Origin: Symbiodinium natans
Taxonomy: Eukaryota; Sar; Dinophyceae; Suessiales; Symbiodiniaceae
Direction: 5' to 3'
NCBI GenBank assembly: GCA_905221605.1
Contig: CAJNDS010002157.1
Location: 792,001-856,000 of the forward strand
Length of the DNA: 64,000 bases
A model generated the notes under the pieces. It ran no database searches. It was not told the DNA's origin and worked only from the letters and a program-made list of their open reading frames with translations. Positions 59,190 through 64,000 of this stretch are shown piece after piece. Each line of letters starts with the position of its first letter. Position 1 is the stretch's first letter. A program made the translations under genes and the position numbers.

Positions 59190-59419
59190 GTGTGCTGGGT
59201 GGCAGTGTTGCCCTCGTCCGCGAGCTCATTCCTGAGCTGCTCCCGGGACCCTCTATCAACACAGAGCCTTCCAGATTTTTCAGTGGTCCCTTGCAAACGG
59301 ACAACCAGCCACGTGAAGAAAAAACAAATGTACAGGTTCGCTTACAGCAAGAACCAAGCAAAACAAACAAAAGTGACAGCAGAACCAATCTTGGTAGCCC
59401 AGTAACCATATTACAATAA
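59190..59419 (+). CDS. long exon ending inside a family C element
   Basis: VLGGSVALVRELIPELLPGP, SINTEPSRFFSGPLQTDNQP, REEKTN and on, 75 codons, with the stop (TAA) inside the adjoining MITE at 59395. The first 40 codons have coding-like bias; the rest may be intron after a GT donor. Confidence 0.45.
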
Positions 59420-59499
59420 GGGCACCCTTTTCTGGGTTGGCTATTTGATAAGGGAACCCATAACCCCAAAAAAAGGGTAAAGGGTACCACTGGGCTACC
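59395..59499. mobile_element. family C MITE, copy 3
   Basis: tagcccagtaaccatattac left; aagggtaccactgggctac right. Confidence 0.7.
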
Positions 59500-59985
59500 A
59501 TGAGAAAACTCAAAGCTATGCTCTTAAGGTCCCCGCCCCCCCCACCCCCCCCCGGCCCCAAATAGAATCCATGTAGTTAAGGGCAAAATATTGGGTAGGG
59601 GAGGTGATATGAGGCACTCTGGGTCCTGGGTTCCCGAGGATACCGGATTGAGACCTAGCAAGAAAATGCTCAAAATGGGGGGGGGGGGGGGGGGACCCTC
59701 TAAGGGACCTTAGGGTTGGGTTGTTTAAGGGTTATTTAGGGGCTTCTTCGGTATCGGAGGTAGTAGGGGGAATAAGATAAAGGGTCCCTTCTAGGCGTCC
59801 CTTCTTATACCCCTTAAAATCCAGCCCGGGAACACCATGAAGATGTACTAAAGGGGCCTGAATAATTAGAACAGGTTTGTCTTTTTTATCATTTTTTGTT
59901 TGGGGGGGGGGGGGGGTTCTTATATAATTGCATATAAAGGAGACCACAAGGGAACATGATTAACCCTAAACCCTAAACCCTATAC

Positions 59986-60028
59986 CACAGCCCAGGATCA
60001 CCATGAAGATGTAGACTAACTCCGTCAT
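59986..60028 (-). CDS. first exon with a hydrophobic N-terminus
   Basis: ATG at 60028, MTELVYIFMVILGC, then a G/GTATAGG donor. cctgag acceptor just before the ATG. A diverged copy of part of it lies at 59820-59842. Divergent tract flip. Confidence 0.5.
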
Positions 60029-60351
60029 GGCCTCAGGAACATTCCTCGGCTTTCTGGCTTCTGCAAGGCGTGTTGACGGGTTTAGGGTGGGCTTCTTAGG
60101 GTTTAGGGGTTTAGAGGTTTAGGGTTTAGGGGTTAGGGTTAGGCGTTAGTAGGTGTTCGGCTATGGACCTGCGGCTCTAGGAGGGTGGGCTTGGGGTTGA
60201 CGGTTGCTGTTTACGTTGGGTTCAGGGTTTTGGGGGTGTAGGGTTTCGGGAGTGGGGTTGAGGCTTGTGTACCCTAAACCCGAAACCCAAAACCCCTAAA
60301 CCCTAAACGAAGCCCTGAACCCCTGCAAAGCCGAAACCCCGATATGGCAAG

Positions 60352-60453
60352 TTCTCTAAATTATGGTCCCTTTCTGGGTACCCTAAAATAAGAGGGGCCG
60401 CCTTAGAATAAACACCCCAAAAGGGACCATAGCGTTAGAGAAGTGACCATATG
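60352..60453. mobile_element. family D MITE-like element, copy 2
   Basis: ttctctaaattatggtccct left; agggaccatagcgttagagaa right. Confidence 0.65.
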
Positions 60454-60623
60454 AAGCAAGGTTCATATTTCTTGTATCCCCAAGAAACACCAAATATGTA
60501 CACTCACCAATATTGCAAAGGAACCTTGTATATATGTATATATATATATACATACACTCACCAATAACAGAAGTATAAAACCTGCTTCATATGTGGTTGT
60601 GCCCTTTTGGTTCAGGGCTTCAG

Positions 60624-60710
60624 GTGAAGCTTCCCGCCAATGCTGAGAAGTTGCTGCGTGAGGGGCTCCCCGAGGTAGAAGTACCTTCTGTAAGAGGGGT
60701 TCGACCCTAA
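60624..60710 (+). CDS. terminal exon of an unrecognised gene
   Basis: VKLPANAEKLLREGLPEVEV, PSVRGVRP, TAA after tggttcagggcttcag. High GC3 and natural composition. Confidence 0.55.
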   Translation: MKLPANAEKLLREGLPEVEVPSVRGVRP

Positions 60711-60764
60711 ACGCTAAACGAAACCCAAAACCCTAAACCCGAATTAAAGCTTCTGCAAGATGGG

Positions 60765-60866
60765 GTTCTCTAAACTGTGGCCCCTCTGTCCGGGTTTCCA
60801 TTGCAGTCCGAAGCCCTCGATTGAGGGTATGTTTAAAGGGGCACCATTTCAGGGACCTGCCCATAA
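60765..60866. mobile_element. family D MITE-like element, copy 3
   Basis: ggttctctaaactgtggcccct left; aggggcaccatttcagggacc right, degraded. Confidence 0.5.
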
Positions 60867-61026
60867 AGAGCTCATACCTAGACCCCATACCTAGACCCCC
60901 AAAACAGTGAGAATAATGGCGCTTAAACCGTAAACCCTAAACCCTGAACCCTGAACTCTTAAACCATCTTTAACCTTATGGGTGTTTTGGGGGGCCAGGT
61001 AGGGCTTAGGAAGCGTCCCCGAAAAG

Positions 61027-61045
61027 GTGGGGGGGGGGGGGGTGT

Positions 61046-61081
<36 letters not shown>

Positions 61082-61218
61082 GGGGGGGGGGGGGGGGGGG
61101 GGGGTGGGGGGGGGGGGGGGGGGGGGGGGTGGGGGGGTTGTGGGGGGGGGTGGGGGGGGGGGTGGGGGGGGGGGGGGGTGGGGGTGGGGGGGGGGTGGGG
61201 GGGGTGGGGGGGGCGGGG
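61027..61218. repeat. G-rich tract with T interruptions
   Basis: About 190 bp of almost pure G in sense, poly-C antisense. Frames are poly-Gly or poly-Pro. Confidence 0.95.
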
Positions 61219-61479
61219 GTTACCAAGGAAAGGAAACGAGCCAGAGCCAACGTTCGGGAAAACAACCGCCGTTTGCGATTGCAATGTATGCGAGATTTAG
61301 GGTTTAGGGTGTTTTTTTTGTAGGCTTGAGGGTGTCGGGAAACTGATATTTTTGGGTCCCGAAACCGAGCCACGCCCTAAACCCCTAAACCCCTAAACCC
61401 TAAACCCTAAACCCTGAACCCTGAACCCTAGGACACTGAACCCTAAGCCCTGAACCCTGAACCATAAACCCTGAACCCC

Positions 61480-61533
61480 AGGGCGCTGATTCCGGACGAT
61501 GTCGAAGATGGTCAGGAACTGGGGGATGCAATC
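61480..61533 (-). CDS. exon of an unrecognised gene
   Basis: 18 codons, DCIPQFLTIFDIVRNQRP, after tgagtccttcag, ending at G/GGTTCAGG. Nearly every third base is G or C. Confidence 0.55.
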
Positions 61534-61658
61534 CTGAAGGACTCAGGGGTTTTGGGTTAAAGGTTGAGGGTTTAGGGTTTAGGGTTAGAGGTGGGTTTAG
61601 GGTTTAGGGTTTAGGGTTTAGGGTTTAAAGTTTAGGGTTTTGGGTTTAAGGTTACGGG

Positions 61659-61866
61659 TTAGGGGTGGGTGTGCCCCCACGCGCCCGGGCCCTCTGCGTG
61701 CAAAGAGTCGAGGACGTTTGCGATCATGACGGTGGCAAAGAGGATTTTCCGCCAGCTGGCGTTGAGAAGCCATTTCCTGAGTTCTCTAAACCCCAAACCC
61801 TAAACCCTAAGCCCTAAACCCTAAACCCTAAACCCTTGCCGCTAAGTCATGGCGAAGTCGGCTCAT
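61659..61866 (-). CDS. complete small two-exon gene, 49 aa, membrane-like
   Basis: Exon 1, 61866-61835: ATG, MSRLRHDLAA. Exon 2, 61776-61659: KWLLNASWRKILFATVMIAN, VLDSLHAEGPGAWGHTHP, TAA. The 58-nt intron is heptamer sequence ending aactcag, and AG plus G make the junction Arg. A TM-like helix lies at ILFATVMIANVL. WRKILFAT faintly recalls the BT1 transporter family, but that is too short to claim. Confidence 0.6.
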
Positions 61867-62091
61867 ATGATTTGGGGTTTATGGGCTTTGGACGCCTGGG
61901 GCTCCGTGGTTGATGTTGGGTTCAAGGTTCCTTCTGAGCGAAACCTCGCTGCTAGGATCCGTCACGGCCCAAGACCTACTTCAACCCGCATCCCACCTAA
62001 CAGTGTATACTGTGACACGCAACAGTGAACGTCTTTTGGGCCTCTAACTGTACCTGGACAGTTTCAGGGCAAGACCCTAGACCCAAAAGCC

Positions 62092-62222
62092 TCAGTTTGT
62101 GCAGCCCAAGTTCTGAGCCACCCAGCTACCAAAAACAGTCAGAAGAATACCAAGGACCTTGCTCAGCTGCCTGGCGCAGAAGCCAACTCGGGTTGCGTTG
62201 GCGGCACAGGGTTTGTGGGTGT
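62092..62222 (-). CDS. possible terminal exon with TM-like segment
   Basis: CAANATRVGFCARQLSKVLG, ILLTVFGSWVAQNLGCTN, TGA. It abuts a family B element at 62227. The plus strand has a 66-codon ATG frame (62025-62225) of less natural composition. Confidence 0.4.
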
Positions 62223-62226
62223 TAGG

Positions 62227-62321
62227 TTGGGATGTTTTCTAACAGTCCTCAATCGGGATTATAATAGGGGGTACTAGAATCCCGATTAAGGACTGTTAGT
62301 TAATAAGGGTTTACATCCCAA
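62227..62321. mobile_element. family B MITE, copy at 62.2 kb
   Basis: TTGGGATGTTTTCTAACAG and ggtttacatcccaa; interior gtactagaatcccgattaagg. Confidence 0.7.
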
Positions 62322-62754
62322 GTGTTCGGGTTCGGGATCTGTGCAAGAAGGGCTGTGGGATGATTTGTTTGCAGGGTTTTGGGTTGACGTTTCGGGGTCT
62401 ACGGTCCTGAGTGTCTGAATAACTTCTATAAACGCCAAACCCTGAACCCTAAACTAAACACTCCAACTACAAGACCCTGAGCCTAACTGACCCGAAGCCC
62501 GAAGAACCTGAGTTTTAATTTGATACGGGCGTAGGCTACTAGGGTTTCGGGTTTGGGGGGTGGGAGAGGGGGGGGGGGGGGGGAACGCTTAGTTTGGGCA
62601 GCTTGCACGAGAGAATCATAGGGAACACAAGGGGATATTCTTGATAATCAAAGCAATACCTATAAACCCTACGCAAAGGCTTCTCTGTAGTACCATTTTG
62701 TATACTAGCAGCCCCTACAACTAACCCAAAAAGAAACTAGTTACATTAGAGCCT

Positions 62755-62841
62755 TCAGGGAAACCCTAAAGTAGGCTCCTGTGTTGACCGGAAGAATGTG
62801 CTTCTGACCCGCCTCTGCAAGTCTTCAGTTTTGGCCCACTC
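62755..62841 (-). CDS. terminal exon of an unrecognised gene
   Basis: 28 codons, EWAKTEDLQRRVRSTFFRST, QEPTLGFP, TGA, after caagcgcgcactcag. Confidence 0.5.
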   Translation of the reverse strand, partial: EWAKTEDLQRRVRSTFFRSTQEPTLGFP

Positions 62842-62946
62842 CTGAGTGCGCGCTTGGCCTCCCCCCAACCCGAAACACCCTAAACCCTAAACCCTAAACC
62901 CCCACTAGGTTGGGGGAGGGTTTAGGGTTTAGGGCTTAAGGCGAAC

Positions 62947-63057
62947 GAAGCCCGATGACTTCAACCGGGCGGCCAGAACAGCCACAGAAAGAAGCACACG
63001 CGCCCTCTGAACCCCAAACCCGGAACCCTAGTCCAAGCCCAAAGCCCACGCCTTAAA
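62947..63057 (+). CDS. possible exon, low confidence
   Basis: ERSPMTSTGRPEQPQKEAHA, PSEPQTRNPSPSPKPTP, TAA after ggcttaag; the second half is translated heptamer-like sequence. Confidence 0.3.
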
Positions 63058-63198
63058 CCCGGGTTAAGGTTCAGGGTTTAGGCTTTAGGGGTTAGGGTTT
63101 AGGATGTAGGGTTTAAGGTTCAGGGACTGGGGGGGGGGGGGGTTAGGGTTAGACTTTGATATAAGGTTCAGGGTTTGGGATGGTTTAGGGCTTCCACC

Positions 63199-63304
63199 TT
63201 GGGATGTTGCCCCTTATACAAACAGTCCCTAATAGGGATTATAGTAGACCCCCTATTATAATCCCTACGAAGGACTCTCTTCGTACAAGGGGGGGACATG
63301 CCAA
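63199..63304. mobile_element. family B MITE, copy at 63.2 kb
   Basis: TTGGGATGTTGCCCCTTATAC and gtacaagggggggacatgcca. Confidence 0.7.
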
Positions 63305-63325
63305 CTTCCACCCCTACAGCCTTCT

Positions 63326-63445
63326 GACCCTAAACCCTAAACCCTAAACCCTAAAACCTAAACCCTAAACCCTAAACCCTAAACCCTTAACCCTTAAACC
63401 CTAAACCCTAAACCCTCGACCCTAAACCCTAACCCTAAACCCTAT
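63326..63445. repeat. CCCTAAA-type array
   Basis: About 16 units with indels. Confidence 0.85.
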
Positions 63446-63484
63446 ACCTCTGAGAAGTCCGAGGTGCAAGCCCTACCCAGGTAC

Positions 63485-63565
63485 CCGCACTCGTGGAGAA
63501 GCCGTGGAGGGTTTCGGCCAAGAAGACGAAGAGGGCCACCGAGCAGAAGGCCTCTACCAGGGTGA
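63485..63565 (-). CDS. exon encoding a membrane-like helix
   Basis: TLVEAFCSVALFVFLAETLH, GFSTSA between tgctctaaaag and a G/GTACCTGG donor. GC3 close to 100 percent. CCCTAAA on both sides. Confidence 0.6.
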
Positions 63566-63827
63566 CTTTTAGAGCAGAACTTCCCCTAGACCCTAAACCC
63601 TAAGCCCTAACCCTAAACCCGAAGCCCCAAGCCCTAAACCCTAAACCCTAGACCCCAAGCCCTAAACCCTAAACCCTAAACCCCAAGCCCTAAACCTTAA
63701 ACCCTAAACCCTAAGTCCTAGGCCCTAAGTCTTAAACCCTAAATCCTAAACCCGAGTCCTTAGAACCCTGAAGATGCTGTAGGGCTCAGCCTAAACTTCT
63801 TCATTGCATCGAAACGAAAAACCCAAC

Positions 63828-63889
63828 TGCCACGTCAGAGAAGACGTCACTGGGGCGCCTCTCAACCACAAGAAAGCGGTTTCCGACAT
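63828..63889 (-). CDS. first exon of an unrecognised gene
   Basis: ATG at 63889, MSETAFLWLRGAPVTSSLTW, CA/GTTGGG donor. Divergent flip (TTTAGGG array to the right). Its phase does not match 63565-63485 directly, so an exon may be missing or the frame may run on to TAG. Confidence 0.5.
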
Positions 63890-63891
63890 TG

Positions 63892-63960
63892 GGGTTTAGG
63901 GTTTAGGGTTTAGGGTTTAGGGTTTAGGGTTTAGGGTTTAGGGTTTAGGGTTTAGGGTGT
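63892..63960. repeat. TTTAGGG array at window end
   Basis: About nine perfect units. Confidence 0.9.
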
Positions 63961-64000
63961 CGGGCTTCGGGTTTGGGGTTCATGGTTTCCGAAATTGGGG

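Noticed and set aside
60891..61373. 160-codon Pro-rich frame across the poly-G tract
   Set aside because: The core is poly-C translation flanked by heptamer-derived codons.
1..64000. The window as a chromosome end (true telomere)
   Set aside because: Heptamer tracts are short, spread evenly, occur in both orientations and are separated by unique DNA. A terminal array would be uninterrupted and single-stranded in orientation.
1..64000. CRISPR array, because of regularly repeated short units with spacers
   Set aside because: Repeat units are 7 bp and tandem, spacer lengths vary widely, and the genome is eukaryotic in every other respect.
1..64000. tRNA, 5S rRNA or spliced-leader RNA genes
   Set aside because: Looked for B-box-like ggttcgaa motifs and the conserved dinoflagellate leader core by eye and found none convincing; a covariance-model search was not possible.

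Overview
The window looks like nuclear DNA of a dinoflagellate. Evidence: TTTAGGG/CCCTAAA telomere-type heptamers throughout, GC-rich third codon positions in the exon-like segments, GT, GC and GA splice donors with AG acceptors, and an APE-type LINE that fits dinoflagellate genomes. There are no bacterial-style operons and no obvious tRNA, rRNA or spliced-leader RNA gene. The genus cannot be told from the sequence, and no function below was checked by a database search.

Main reading: the dispersed heptamer tracts are not a telomere. They behave as introns or as parts of introns. Short unique islands (30-170 bp) between tracts carry open, codon-biased frames that end at splice-like junctions, and several islands join in phase across tracts. 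Well-supported joined models are 3216-2027(-), 367-180(-), 3410-5271(+), 8892-9258(+, ATG to TAA), 17468-18015(+), 19877-20108(+), 23978-24340(+), 30174-30687(+), 31215-31049(-), 40969-40448(-), 43973-43710(-), 50526-50769(+), 56156-55708(-), 58634-58080(-) and 61866-61659(-, ATG to TAA). In most of them the sense strand of the intron carries TTTAGGG, so tract orientation predicts gene strand. Tract flips often coincide with start codons (divergent flips) or stop codons (convergent flips). Most encoded peptides are not recognisable as families. All exon models come from reading by eye, and a number of islands are open on both strands.

Layout. 0-9.4 kb: split genes in both directions, a TIR element full of minisatellite (3848-4478), and a mixed heptamer array that changes strand (6.84-8.11 kb). 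9.9-16.3 kb: one minus-strand LINE with ORF1, endonuclease and reverse transcriptase, broken at three A/T homopolymers and sitting inside heptamer sequence. 16.4-31.2 kb: dense split-exon territory. 31.8-34.85 kb: a C-rich then GC-rich island between the two halves of a TA-flanked miniature transposon. 35-46 kb: more split exons and an RNase H fragment of another retroelement (about 43.0-43.6 kb). 46.2-47.15 kb: an uninterrupted 310-codon gene, probably a membrane-anchored 2H phosphoesterase-like protein, in a stretch without heptamers. 48-64 kb: split exons again.

Several families of short inverted-repeat elements (about 80-150 bp) are dispersed through the non-coding parts. One copy makes up nearly all of an intron (55904-55790). 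Stretches not listed are degenerate heptamer sequence or unique DNA in which I see no supportable feature; the larger ones are 18.05-18.30, 20.60-20.88, 38.08-38.41, 47.3-47.65, 49.35-50.45, 51.65-51.95, 53.72-54.0 and 58.70-59.15 kb.
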